A DNA stretch of 51,811 bases from contig CAZBUH010000002.1 of the NCBI GenBank assembly GCA_964495095.1, positions 1-51,811 on the forward strand, given 5' to 3'. The notes beneath the pieces were generated by a model that made no database searches, was not told the DNA's origin, and saw only the letters and a program-made list of their open reading frames with translations. A program made the position numbers and the translations under genes. The stretch is from CAZBUH01 sp964495095. GTDB lineage: Bacteria > Bacillota > Clostridia > Oscillospirales > Oscillospiraceae. Every line of letters starts with the position of its first letter. The stretch's first letter is position 1. Below are positions 40,835-49,220 of the stretch, piece by piece.

Positions 40835-40863
40835 TTGCCACATGATGAAATATGTGATAAAAT
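40835..40863 (+). promoter_or_regulatory. Sigma-A promoter of yebC
   Basis: TTGCCA (40835-40840), 17-base spacer and TAAAAT (40858-40863) with an extended -10 TG one base upstream. The start codon follows 36 bases later. Confidence 0.72.
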
Positions 40864-40898
40864 TATTAACCAGAGATATTTTTTAAGGAGAGATTTTT

Positions 40899-41633
40899 AT
40901 GTCAGGACACTCCAAGTGGCATAATATTCAAAAAACAAAGGGCGCTGCTGACGCCAAACGCGCCCAGGCTTTTACAAAAATAGCCCGGGAGATGATAGTA
41001 GCGGTTAAGGAGGGCGGCAGCGGCGATCCTGCCAACAACTCGCGTCTTGCCACCGTTATTGCCAAGGCAAAGGCGGCCAATATGCCTAACGACAACATTA
41101 AGCGCACCATTGAAAAGGCTCTTGGCTCCGGCAACACGGATAATTTTGAGAGCGTGACCTATGAGGGCTACGGCCCCTCCGGCGTGGCGGTTATAGTTGA
41201 GGCTATGACGGATAACCGGAACCGCACCGCTTCCGAGGTGCGCCACCACTTTGATAAATACGGCGGCAATATGGGCGCTGCCGGCTGCGTATCCTGGTCC
41301 TTTGACCAGAAGGGCGTTATCGTCATAGATAATGAGGATGAGGAGCTTGACGAGGACACGGTGATGATGGACGTGCTGGAGGCCGGAGCCGACGACTTCA
41401 GCCCCGAGGGCGAGGTTTTTGAGGTCTACACCTCTCCCGACAGCTTCAACGACGTCTGCGCCGCCCTTGAGGGGAAGTATAAATTCCTTTCCGCTCAGAT
41501 TGAGATGGTGCCCCAGAATTATATAAAGCTGACTGACGAGGGCGACATAAAGAACATGGAGAAAATGATTGAAATGTTCGAGGATAACGATGACGTCCAG
41601 AACGTGTGGCATAACTGGGACAATGAGGATTAA
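40899..41633 (+). CDS. yebC: YebC/PmpR-family protein
   Basis: A 244-residue member starting SGHSKWHNIQKTKGAADAKR, with the family's three-domain layout and conserved NMPNDNIKRTIEKALG and GGNMGAAGCVSWSFDQKG. YebC proteins act as transcription regulators in some bacteria and have been shown to relieve ribosome stalling at proline runs in others. ATG with AAGGAG upstream and its own promoter; a terminator follows. Confidence 0.95.
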   Translation: MSGHSKWHNIQKTKGAADAKRAQAFTKIAREMIVAVKEGGSGDPANNSRLATVIAKAKAANMPNDNIKRTIEKALGSGNTDNFESVTYEGYGPSGVAVIVEAMTDNRNRTASEVRHHFDKYGGNMGAAGCVSWSFDQKGVIVIDNEDEELDEDTVMMDVLEAGADDFSPEGEVFEVYTSPDSFNDVCAALEGKYKFLSAQIEMVPQNYIKLTDEGDIKNMEKMIEMFEDNDDVQNVWHNWDNED

Positions 41634-41703
41634 GGGATAAAACCGGTGATAAACGGAATTTATGCGCGGGATTATCAATAGACGCCTTGAAATAAGACAG
41701 AAT

Positions 41704-41731
41704 AAGCAGAGGGCTAAGGCCCTCTGCTTTT
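41704..41731 (+). terminator. Intrinsic terminator after yebC
   Basis: AAGCAGAGGGC (41704-41714), 4-base loop TAAG, GCCCTCTGCTT (41719-41729) and further T. A perfect 11-bp stem. Confidence 0.9.
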
Positions 41732-41749
41732 AAATCGGCGGAAAACACG

Positions 41750-41778
41750 TTGACAGGCGGATAAACGGGGCTTAAAAT
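41750..41778 (+). promoter_or_regulatory. Strong sigma-A promoter of the DUF362 gene
   Basis: Consensus TTGACA (41750-41755), 17-base spacer and TAAAAT (41773-41778), 44 bases before the start codon. Confidence 0.85.
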
Positions 41779-41821
41779 ATATTTATAAGCGCAAGACCGG
41801 ATATGAAACGGAGGAAGCAGG

Positions 41822-42691
41822 ATGGAAAAAGCAAAGGTTTATTTTACAAGGCAGATTACTCCTGAGAATATTGTTAGGATGTATAAAATGCTCGGCGTAA
41901 CGCTGCCCGGCAAAGTTGCGGTAAAGCTCCACTCCGGCGAGGAGGGGAATCAGAACTACCTGCGCCCCGAATTCGTAAAACCCATGATAGACGCCGTGGG
42001 CGGAACAGTGGTGGAGTGCAACACGGCCTATCCCGGCGAGAGGGACACTACCGAAAAGCACGTGAAGCTTATGGAAAAGCACGGCTGGAGCACCCATTTT
42101 GACGTGGATATCCTTGACGCCCAGGGCCCGGACATGGAGCTGGACATACCCAACGGCAGAAAGATTAAGAAGGACTACGTGGGCAAAAATATGAAAAATT
42201 ACGACTCCATGCTGGTGCTGTCGCATTTTAAGGGCCACCCAATGGGCGGCTACGGCGGGGCGTTAAAGCAGCTTTCCATTGGATGCGGCTCATCCTACGG
42301 CAAGGCGTATATTCACGGCGCCGGGAAGCCGGACGCCATGTGGGACACGAAGCAGGACGATTTTCTGGACGCAATGGCCGACGCGGCCTGCGCCGTGGCC
42401 GGGTATTTTAAGGGAAAGACCGCGTATCTTAACGTTATGTGCAATCTCTCGGTGGACTGCGATTGCTGCGCCGTGGCGGAGGACCCCTGCATGAAGGACA
42501 TAGGGATTCTGGCGAGCCTCGACCCTGTGGCGATAGACCAGGCCTGCATAGATTTAGTCTACAGCTCTGACGACCCGGGCAAGGCGCATTTTATTGAGCG
42601 TGTGGAGAGCCGCAACGGTATCCGCACGATAGAGGCGGCAGCGGCACTGGGCCTTGGCTCCAGGGAATATGAGCTTATAAACGTTGACTGA
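41822..42691 (+). CDS. DUF362 domain protein
   Basis: A 289-residue protein covering the DUF362 domain (VAVKLHSGEEGNQNYLRPEFV, LVLSHFKGHPMGGYGGALKQLSIG) and a C-terminal conserved DPVAIDQACIDLVY motif. Some family members also carry a 4Fe-4S ferredoxin domain; this one does not, though it keeps several cysteines (CGSS, CNLSVDCDCCAVAEDPC). Function is unknown. It is monocistronic with its own strong promoter and GGAGGAAG site. Confidence 0.9.
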   Translation: MEKAKVYFTRQITPENIVRMYKMLGVTLPGKVAVKLHSGEEGNQNYLRPEFVKPMIDAVGGTVVECNTAYPGERDTTEKHVKLMEKHGWSTHFDVDILDAQGPDMELDIPNGRKIKKDYVGKNMKNYDSMLVLSHFKGHPMGGYGGALKQLSIGCGSSYGKAYIHGAGKPDAMWDTKQDDFLDAMADAACAVAGYFKGKTAYLNVMCNLSVDCDCCAVAEDPCMKDIGILASLDPVAIDQACIDLVYSSDDPGKAHFIERVESRNGIRTIEAAAALGLGSREYELINVD

Positions 42692-42725
42692 GACAGCTAA
42701 GCAAGACTGCGGAGACGTAAAAAAC

Positions 42726-42755
42726 CCGCCGGAATAAATATTCCGGCGGATTTCT
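42726..42755. terminator. Terminator between convergent DUF362 and 3D-domain genes
   Basis: CCGCCGGAATA (42726-42736) and TATTCCGGCGG (42739-42749) form a near-perfect palindromic stem, followed by TTTCT on the plus strand and flanked by A-rich bases upstream that become T on the minus strand, so it can serve both genes. Confidence 0.85.
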
Positions 42756-42765
42756 ATATCTTTTT

Positions 42766-43998
42766 TCAGTTAAGTATGTATACATAGGCGTATTTTATGC
42801 CGAAGTGCTGGCACTCGGCCTCGGTGTCGAAGAAAAGGTCTACCGAGTTGCCGGTTATGGCGCCGCCGCAGTCGTTAGCCACGCCTCTGCCGTAATACCA
42901 GGTGCCGTCTGTGCCGACTATGTAGAGCTTTGAGTTATAGGGGATAACGCTGGGGTCCACCGCCACGGAGCCGACACAGCATACCGTACCAAGAGCTGTG
43001 AGCTTGCTGCTGCAAAGCTCTGTGGAGTAGGCCGATGCCCGGCAGGTGAGCACGCTTGAATAGGAGAGAGTCTCGCCGGAGGGGGTGGTCAGTGTGCCGC
43101 CGGCAGCCGTCGCAATCCCGGAGGACGCGGAGGACTGGGACTTGCTGTTTGTCTTTGAAGGGGAGGAAGAGCTGACGGAAGAACCTTTTGAAGGCGAAGA
43201 GGATTGGGGGCTGCTTACGGATGCCTTGGATAGGGATGAGGAAGAAGACTGCCCGGAGCTGCCGGTTGTGGACGGAGCAGAGGAGGCAGACTTTGGAGTC
43301 TCCTTAACCTTTGTGCCGTATTCTATAATGGCGTTTACAGGCTGAGAGACCACGTCCTCGTGATGGATAGCGAATTTCTCCTTCACGCCGTTTATGGAGA
43401 CGCACTCATAGGTGATCTTTTTAAGACCCTCGGAACCCTCGCGGACGCATTTTGATTCGCCCTCGTACATTGAGTCGTTTGACACATATTCCGTATCGTA
43501 TTCAAGGGCTACATCGACATCGGTGTAGCTGACTTCAACAGGTGTTATAACGATTTTCATGCCGTCCTCAACAGGAGCGTTGAGAGTGTAATTTATCTCG
43601 TCGTATTTCCCCATCTCGGTGCCCGTCTCCTGAAGGACGTCGTCAACAGTGGCCGCCTGGGTAGTGATAATATGGGAGCTGTTCCCGCGCGTCACAGAGA
43701 CGGTCTTGCCTCTGACTATGCAGATGGAGATGGCGCCGTCAGTTTTCACGGAGCTGTATGTGTCCGCTTCGTCAAGGGAGAGGCCCACCATCTCAATAGC
43801 CTCATCGGAGTCGGAGGTGTATGCGTTAAGGGTAACGGAGGTTTCGCCGTCTGTTATTATGAAAGTGTTCTGAGCCTGAGCGGCGGCCACTATGCACAGT
43901 GTTACCGCTGCAAAAACCGCAAGCGTGACACAAATTTTTACACGTGCGTGTATCCTGACTTTTTTACGGTCGGGAATTTTAGTGCCATAAAGCTTCAC
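42766..43998 (-). CDS. YabE-like cell-wall protein with DUF348, G5 and 3D domains
   Basis: Secreted or membrane-anchored cell-wall protein, about 410 residues. A basic N-terminus and one hydrophobic helix (about 20-42) lead into DUF348-type repeats, a G5 domain (about 160-230), a long Ser-rich spacer (about 235-300) and a C-terminal 3D domain whose three acidic residues are seen in AVDPSVIPY, NDCGGAITGNSVDLFF. Related Rpf/YabE proteins cut peptidoglycan. I chose GTG 43998 because AGGAGG is 8 bases before it; the ATG 11 codons earlier (44031) has no such site. It has a consensus promoter. Confidence 0.9.
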   Translation of the reverse strand: MKLYGTKIPDRKKVRIHARVKICVTLAVFAAVTLCIVAAAQAQNTFIITDGETSVTLNAYTSDSDEAIEMVGLSLDEADTYSSVKTDGAISICIVRGKTVSVTRGNSSHIITTQAATVDDVLQETGTEMGKYDEINYTLNAPVEDGMKIVITPVEVSYTDVDVALEYDTEYVSNDSMYEGESKCVREGSEGLKKITYECVSINGVKEKFAIHHEDVVSQPVNAIIEYGTKVKETPKSASSAPSTTGSSGQSSSSSLSKASVSSPQSSSPSKGSSVSSSSPSKTNSKSQSSASSGIATAAGGTLTTPSGETLSYSSVLTCRASAYSTELCSSKLTALGTVCCVGSVAVDPSVIPYNSKLYIVGTDGTWYYGRGVANDCGGAITGNSVDLFFDTEAECQHFGIKYAYVYILN

Positions 43999-44407
43999 TT
44001 TGCTGCGCCTCCTCTCGAATAATTGATCCATTTTAAGCGCCGGTTACATTTGGTTAAAAAAGTTACAATTTCAATACGAGAGAATTATACACCGGTGCTC
44101 CACTTTTGTCAAGGAAATGCCGGAAAAGCGGCCCTGCTGCCCCACAAAGCATGGATATGGAAAATTATGTACGGTGCAGGAAATTAAAAACAGTGACAAA
44201 TTATGTATAATTATTACAGACGGCCCGGGCAGAAAAATACTGCAATCCGCAGGAAATATACTGCATCCCGGATTTTGAGAAACACAACAAAACGGTTGTG
44301 GAAAAAACACATAAAAAAGTGTTGTTAATTGTCAACATCTAGTGGTAGCATTAACAGGAATTAGAAAAGCTCAATATGAGCGATGTAAGGAAAAGGTGGG
44401 AGACTTT
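43999..44407. other. 409-bp divergent intergenic region upstream of kor and the 3D-domain gene
   Basis: Holds the minus-strand promoter (44084-44112), a TATAAT at 44206-44211 without a clear -35 for the plus-strand kor genes, a direct repeat ATACTGCA at 44237-44244 and 44258-44265 exactly 21 bp apart, and an imperfect 18-bp palindrome at 44320-44337 (TGTTGTTAA/TTGTCAACA). I see no gene in it. Confidence 0.6.
44084..44112 (-). promoter_or_regulatory. Consensus sigma-A promoter of the 3D-domain gene
   Basis: On the minus strand TTGACA (44107-44112), exactly 17-base spacer and TATAAT (44084-44089); both boxes are perfect matches. Expected start of transcription about 80 bases before the GTG at 43998. 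Confidence 0.92.
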
Positions 44408-44644
44408 ATGGCGAAGAAAGGCGAGTTGGCTGTAAACAAAGCCTGGTGCAAGGGCTGCGGAATATGCGCCGCCTTCTGTCCCAAGCATGTGCTTGAGATA
44501 GTGGATGAAAAAGTAACTGTGAAAAATGAGGATAACTGTATTTTCTGCGGGCAGTGCGAACAGAGATGTCCGGATTATGCAATCTATCTCAAAGAGTATG
44601 AAATGATTGAAGTGGGGGCGGGACAATGGGTAAAACAGTATTGA
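44408..44644 (+). CDS. korD: 2-oxoacid:ferredoxin oxidoreductase delta subunit (4Fe-4S ferredoxin)
   Basis: A 78-residue ferredoxin-like subunit with two 4Fe-4S motifs, CKGCGICAAFCP and CIFCGQCEQRCP, that carries electrons from the catalytic core. ATG at 44408 with AGGTGGGAG upstream; a longer upstream start is unlikely. Overlaps korA by 19 bases. Together with korA, korB and korC it forms the four-subunit type of 2-oxoacid oxidoreductase. Confidence 0.92.
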   Translation: MAKKGELAVNKAWCKGCGICAAFCPKHVLEIVDEKVTVKNEDNCIFCGQCEQRCPDYAIYLKEYEMIEVGAGQWVKQY

Positions 44645-45756
44645 TGCAGGGCAACGAGGCCTGCGTAGAGGGCGCTCTTGCCGCCGGCATGAGGCTTTAT
44701 GCCGGATATCCGATAACCCCGTCTACAGAAATAGCGGAGATATCTGCTGTGCGGCTTCCGATGGTAGGCGGCACTTTCATACAGATGGAGGACGAAATCT
44801 CCAGCATGGCGTGCGTGATCGGCGCATCCGTGGCCGGGACAAAGGCCATGACGGCCACAAGCGGACCGGGTTTTTCCTTAAAGCAGGAGAACATAGGCTA
44901 CGCAAGCCTTGCCGAAATACCATGCGTCATAGTTGACGTACAGAGGGCCGGCCCCTCCACGGGGCTTCCCACGTCTCCGTCCCAGGCGGACTATATGCAG
45001 GCCCGCTGGGGAACCCACGGTGACCACCCGATAATCATAGTTTCCCCGTCGTCTGTGAAGGAGACCTACGATCTTGCTATCAGGTGCTTTAACCTGGCGG
45101 AGAAGTACCGCACCCCGGTAATATTCCTTATGGACGAGATGATAGGTCATCTCCGTGAGGGCATAGAGATACCGGACCCGGAGGAAATCGAAATAGTGAA
45201 CAGGGCGATCCCTCCGCAGCCTGTCAGCCATAAGCTGCCCTACTATGTGCCGGAGGGCACATATGTCCCGAGGATGATGCCTTTTGGCTGCGGCCAGAAA
45301 TACAACATTACCGGACTTATACATGACGATACAGGCTTCCCCACAAACTCCAGCGAGGAGGCGGAGAAGCTTATGAGGCGCCTGCTTTCCAAGATACCGG
45401 CAAACGCGGCGGATATAGTGGACTACGAGGAGCAGCTTACCGGGGACGCCGACACTGTAATAGTCTGCTTCGGCGGCACCGCCAGAAGCGCCATGAGCGC
45501 CGTTGAGGAGGCGCGGGCCAGGGGCATAAAGGCCGGAATGTTCCGCCCCATAACCCTTTATCCCTATCCGGAGGAGCAGCTGCGGGAGCTTTCAAAGCGC
45601 GTAAAGCGCCTTATTGTGGTTGAGCACAACAACGGGCAGATGCTTCTTGATGTGCAGCGGATAGCGGGAGCAAACTGCAGTGTAGATTTTATCGGCAGGA
45701 TAAACGGCACGGTCATACCGCCCGACGAGATCCTTGCCAAAATAGAGGAGGCGTGA
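44626..45756 (+). CDS. korA: 2-oxoacid:ferredoxin oxidoreductase alpha subunit
   Basis: 376-residue alpha subunit with the pyrimidine-binding domain (YPITPSTEIAEISA, MEDEISSMACVIGASVAG, TSGPGFSLKQENIGYA) and a C-terminal domain (HNNGQMLLDVQR). Oxidises a 2-oxoacid with CoA to an acyl-CoA while reducing ferredoxin. 2-Oxoglutarate or branched-chain substrates are both possible; sequence alone does not decide. Coupled to korD and korB by overlaps. Confidence 0.92.
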   Translation: MGKTVLMQGNEACVEGALAAGMRLYAGYPITPSTEIAEISAVRLPMVGGTFIQMEDEISSMACVIGASVAGTKAMTATSGPGFSLKQENIGYASLAEIPCVIVDVQRAGPSTGLPTSPSQADYMQARWGTHGDHPIIIVSPSSVKETYDLAIRCFNLAEKYRTPVIFLMDEMIGHLREGIEIPDPEEIEIVNRAIPPQPVSHKLPYYVPEGTYVPRMMPFGCGQKYNITGLIHDDTGFPTNSSEEAEKLMRRLLSKIPANAADIVDYEEQLTGDADTVIVCFGGTARSAMSAVEEARARGIKAGMFRPITLYPYPEEQLRELSKRVKRLIVVEHNNGQMLLDVQRIAGANCSVDFIGRINGTVIPPDEILAKIEEA

Positions 45757-45758
45757 GC

Positions 45759-46595
45759 ATGGCCAGCGAGCTTATTGAAAAATATATGAGAATGGATGAC
45801 CTGCCCCATATCTGGTGCGCGGGCTGCGGAAACGGCGTCATAATGCGGGATGTGGCCCAGGCTATTGACAATCTCGGCCTTAACCACGACAAGATCGTAA
45901 TTGTTTCCGGTATCGGATGCTCGTCTCGTGCGGCGGGCTATATGAATTTCAACACCATACACACCACCCACGGCAGAGCTATCGCCTTTGCCACCGGCAT
46001 CAAGCTTGCAAATCCCGAGCTTGAGGTCATTGTACTCACAGGCGACGGCGACGCGTCGGCCATAGGCGGAAACCACCTTATCCATGCCGCCAGAAGAAAT
46101 GTGGGCATGACCGTGGTGGTGTTCAATAACGATATTTACGGCATGACCGGCGGCCAGTATTCGCCCACGACCCCCAGAGGGGATTTCGGCACCACCGCGC
46201 CATACGGCAATATAGACCGCTCCTTCGATTTGGCGGGCCTTGCTTACGGCGCCGGCGCGTCCTACGCGGCCAGAGGCGACGTGTACCATGTGCAGCAGAC
46301 GACCGCCCTTATTCAGCGGGGCATACTCCACAAGGGCTTTTCAATTATCGACGTGGCCAGCATATGCCCCACCTATTACGGCAGAAAAAACAAAAAGGGC
46401 AGCGCGGTGGATATGCTGAAGTGGCAGCGTGATAACTGCGTCACCCAGGAGCAGTCCGTCGGCATGACTGAGGAGCAGCTCAAGGGCAAGGTTATCATTG
46501 GCCTCCTGGCCCACACCAATTACCCGGAATTCACGGTGGAATACAAAAAGCTTATAGAGCGTCTTGCAGAGGAGGCTGAGGAGAATGAGCAGTAA
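45759..46595 (+). CDS. korB: 2-oxoacid:ferredoxin oxidoreductase beta subunit
   Basis: 278-residue thiamine-diphosphate-binding subunit. CAGCGNGVIMRD is the N-terminal cluster-type motif and GDGDASAIGGNHLIHAARRN is the metal-diphosphate site, followed by NNDIYGMTGGQ. I use the ATG at 45759 because GAGGAGG is spaced for it rather than for the GTG overlapping the korA stop. Partner of korA; overlaps korC by 11 bases. Confidence 0.93.
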   Translation: MASELIEKYMRMDDLPHIWCAGCGNGVIMRDVAQAIDNLGLNHDKIVIVSGIGCSSRAAGYMNFNTIHTTHGRAIAFATGIKLANPELEVIVLTGDGDASAIGGNHLIHAARRNVGMTVVVFNNDIYGMTGGQYSPTTPRGDFGTTAPYGNIDRSFDLAGLAYGAGASYAARGDVYHVQQTTALIQRGILHKGFSIIDVASICPTYYGRKNKKGSAVDMLKWQRDNCVTQEQSVGMTEEQLKGKVIIGLLAHTNYPEFTVEYKKLIERLAEEAEENEQ

Positions 46596-47118
46596 AATGG
46601 AGATCCGCCTCGTGGGAAGCGGCGGACAGGGAGTTATCCTGGCAACTATAATTCTGGCGGAGGCCGCAATAATCGCAGGCAAAAATACTGCCCAGTCCCA
46701 GTCCTACGGCCCGGAGGCCAGAGGCGGGAGCTGCAAGGCAGAGGTAATAATCAGCGATGATAAGATAAACTTCATGAAGGTCACAAAGCCTACGTTTATG
46801 ATGGCCCTTACACAGCAGTCCCTTGAAAAATACGCCGCGGGACTCAGCCGAGACTGTATCGTTATGACCGACTCCAGCCTTACCGTGCCGGAGTGCCTTA
46901 AGGACAACAGGGTAATAAGCGTGCCCATCCTTAAGACGGCCAGGGATGACGTGGGCCGCGCCATGACGGCCAATATAGTGGCCGTGGGCGCTGTGAACAA
47001 GGTGCTGAACATAGTTTCCGACAGGGAGCTGGAGGAGGCCGTAATGCTCCATGTGCCAAAGGGCACTGAAAAACTTAACGGAAAGGCGCTTAAGGCGGGC
47101 ATGGGACTGATAGACTGA
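46585..47118 (+). CDS. korC: 2-oxoacid:ferredoxin oxidoreductase gamma subunit
   Basis: 177-residue gamma subunit, recognised by IRLVGSGGQGVILATIILAEA and SYGPEARGGSCKAEVI. It completes the korDABC set. ATG 46585 has GGAGG 9 bases upstream. It ends 4 bases before the CoA-transferase gene, implying one operon. Confidence 0.92.
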   Translation: MSSKMEIRLVGSGGQGVILATIILAEAAIIAGKNTAQSQSYGPEARGGSCKAEVIISDDKINFMKVTKPTFMMALTQQSLEKYAAGLSRDCIVMTDSSLTVPECLKDNRVISVPILKTARDDVGRAMTANIVAVGAVNKVLNIVSDRELEEAVMLHVPKGTEKLNGKALKAGMGLID

Positions 47119-47122
47119 AGCT

Positions 47123-48592
47123 ATGGAAAGAATTTGTGAACAACTCAGAGAAAAAATAATGTCCCCCCGGCAGGCGGCGGAGCTGATACATTCCGATATG
47201 GTGATAGCCGCCAGCGGTTTTACACTTGTAGGCGATCCGAAGGTGATGCCGGCGGCGATAGCGGAATTGGGTAAGGCAAAAAACCTTACTCTCCTGACCG
47301 GCGCCTCCGCCGGAGACACACTGGACGGAGTGCTGGTACGGGCCGGAGCCGTAAGCAGGAGATACCCGTACCAGAGCAATAAGTCGTTGAGAAACGCAAT
47401 AAATTCGGGGGACGTGGCCTATTCGGATATGCATCTGAGCCATATGCCCGCGTTTATAAACCGGAAAACCGGGCCCCATATCGACTTTGCTGTTATCGAG
47501 TGCTGCGCCGTCCTGCCGGAGGGCATCGTTCCGGCGGCCACAGTAGGCGCTGTTGACAGCTTTATCCGGGCGGCGGATAAGGTGATACTTGAGGTAAATA
47601 CCACACTCCCTATGGAGCTTTGCGGTATGCACGATATTTTTTCCGCTCCGTCTCCTGAAAATCCGGGTGTGATACCGATTACCGATGTGCGGGACAGGAT
47701 AGGCTCCACAGTCATAGCTTTTGATTACAGCAAGGTGGCGGCTGTGGTAATGAGCGGGGAGCGGGGCAATTTCCCGAGCTTTAAGGCGCCTGACGGTGTG
47801 TCCTCGGCCATAGGGGGCCATATTATAGATTTCCTCCGCAATGAGGTCCGGGAGGGAAGGCAGCCAAAAAATCTCTGCCCCATACAGTCGGGCGTGGGCA
47901 GCGTTGCAAACGCTGTTCTGGCAGGGCTTGGGGACAGCGGCTTTACCGGGATGCGCATGTACACGGAGGTCATACAGGACTCGGCCCTGAAGCTTATATG
48001 GGATGGGAAAATGGATGGCGCGTCCACTACGGCCATCTCCATTTCAGAGGAAATGTCGGAGCTGCTGTACAGCAATATAGACTATTTCCGCGAGAAAGTT
48101 GTTATCAGGCCGCAGGAGATAGCCAACAGCCCCGAGGTTATACGCCGGCTTGGCGTTATTTCCATGAATACCCCCATAGAGTGCGATATTTACGGGAATG
48201 TGAATTCCACCCACGTAATGGGCACAAAAATGATGAACGGCATCGGCGGCTCCGGGGACTTTGCCAGAAACGCGGGGCTTACGATTTTCGCTACGGAATC
48301 GGTGGCGAAGGGCGGCAATATCTCCTGTATAGTTCCAATGGCGGCCCATGTGGACCACACGGAGCACGATGTGCAGGTGATAGTCACCGAGCAGGGCCTG
48401 GCCGACCTGCGCTGGAAGTCGCCCAGAGAGCGTGCCGAGGCCATTATAGAAAACTGTGCGCACCCTGATTACAGGCCCATGCTCCGCGAGTATTTCCGGG
48501 ACGCTGTTAAGCTGGGAGGGCAGACGCCTCACGACCTTACAAGGGCCCTGTCATGGCATCAGAGATATCTTGAGACAGGCACAATGAAATAA
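47123..48592 (+). CDS. Acetyl-CoA hydrolase/transferase family CoA-transferase
   Basis: A 489-residue class I CoA-transferase of the acetyl-CoA hydrolase/succinyl-CoA:acetate type (Cat1/SucH-like). Two alpha/beta halves fused in one chain; the likely catalytic Glu is in MYTEVIQDSA near residue 280, and the pattern QSGVGSVANAVLAGL is the CoA-binding segment. Probably converts the acyl-CoA from korDABC to the free acid while charging acetate, or the reverse. Exact CoA donor and acceptor are not visible. Directly behind korC with 4 bases between. Confidence 0.88.
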   Translation: MERICEQLREKIMSPRQAAELIHSDMVIAASGFTLVGDPKVMPAAIAELGKAKNLTLLTGASAGDTLDGVLVRAGAVSRRYPYQSNKSLRNAINSGDVAYSDMHLSHMPAFINRKTGPHIDFAVIECCAVLPEGIVPAATVGAVDSFIRAADKVILEVNTTLPMELCGMHDIFSAPSPENPGVIPITDVRDRIGSTVIAFDYSKVAAVVMSGERGNFPSFKAPDGVSSAIGGHIIDFLRNEVREGRQPKNLCPIQSGVGSVANAVLAGLGDSGFTGMRMYTEVIQDSALKLIWDGKMDGASTTAISISEEMSELLYSNIDYFREKVVIRPQEIANSPEVIRRLGVISMNTPIECDIYGNVNSTHVMGTKMMNGIGGSGDFARNAGLTIFATESVAKGGNISCIVPMAAHVDHTEHDVQVIVTEQGLADLRWKSPRERAEAIIENCAHPDYRPMLREYFRDAVKLGGQTPHDLTRALSWHQRYLETGTMK

Positions 48593-48605
48593 AGGAGACA
48601 TTTTT

Positions 48606-48914
48606 ATGACAGATTTACTTGAGACTTTAATGATAGTGTGCTTTGGCCTCTCCTGGCCCATATCCATCAGAAAGTCCTGGGTTTCCCGCACGGCGAAGGG
48701 AAAGAGCCTGTTTTTCGAGTTCTTTATCTGGATAGGTTATATTTTCGGTATAGTGAGGAAAATAATCCTTTTCTGCAATGCCGCAGGCGGGCTGGATTTC
48801 CTGTTTTATCTGAGCTGGTTTTTCTATGTGCTCAATATGATAGAGATAACTATAGATATGGCGCTTTACATACGCAATTCAAAGCTTGATAAGCAGGCTG
48901 AGGCCCAGGCGTGA
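48606..48914 (+). CDS. Small three-helix membrane protein (PQ-loop-like)
   Basis: 102 residues with about three hydrophobic helices (6-24, 36-55, 63-88). The ends carry WPISIRKSWVSRTAKGKSLFFEF, similar to SemiSWEET/PQ-loop-like proteins in which two copies form a small pore. Function unknown. It follows the CoA-transferase by 13 bases, so it may handle the organic acid product; inference only. Confidence 0.72.
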   Translation: MTDLLETLMIVCFGLSWPISIRKSWVSRTAKGKSLFFEFFIWIGYIFGIVRKIILFCNAAGGLDFLFYLSWFFYVLNMIEITIDMALYIRNSKLDKQAEAQA

Positions 48915-48945
48915 TTTGAGATAAAGTACCGCCAAATGACTTGCC

Positions 48946-48986
48946 AAACGCCCCCTGATTCCTGTATAAAGGAAAGGGGGCGTTTT
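48946..48986 (+). terminator. Intrinsic terminator closing the kor operon
   Basis: AAACGCCCCCT (48946-48956) pairs with AGGGGGCGTTT (48975-48985) and ends in a TTTT run. Strong GC stem. Confidence 0.85.
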
Positions 48987-49140
48987 CATTGAATAAGTGA
49001 AAAAGGATGCACGTCTGTAATCGGCAGTAACGGATCTGGATGCCCCGGTACCTCAGGGTCACCTGCTGCGAAAAATAGAAAAGGTCATGAATTTGAAAAA
49101 ACTCCGTTTCTGTGTGCTTTTCCTTTTATTTTGCGCCGTT
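48987..49140. other. Intergenic stretch with no clear gene
   Basis: About 150 bases between two terminators. It contains a GGTACC-centred region and the start of a 19-codon hydrophobic reading frame (49087-49146). I see no promoter or RNA gene that I can name. Confidence 0.4.
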
Positions 49141-49184
49141 TCATAAAAAGGCCCCGGTTTTCAGGAAGTGAAAACCGGGGCCTT
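49141..49184 (-). terminator. Intrinsic terminator of the nitroreductase gene
   Basis: AAGGCCCCGGTTTTC (49148-49162) and GAAAACCGGGGCCTT (49170-49184) are a perfect 15-bp stem. On the minus strand it is followed by TTTTTAT, so it terminates the gene at 49221-49739. Confidence 0.92.
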
Positions 49185-49220
49185 GACAGCCTGAACAGAG
49201 GCCCGGCCTCTCCGTTTTTG

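Noticed and set aside
44320..44337. Rex operator before korD
   Set aside because: Half-site spacing and bases differ from the TTGTTAA-N4-TTAACAA consensus; kept only as an unnamed palindrome.
48850..49062. 70-codon minus-strand frame after the kor operon
   Set aside because: Runs through a terminator stem into another gene's 3' end and has no ribosome site or family match.
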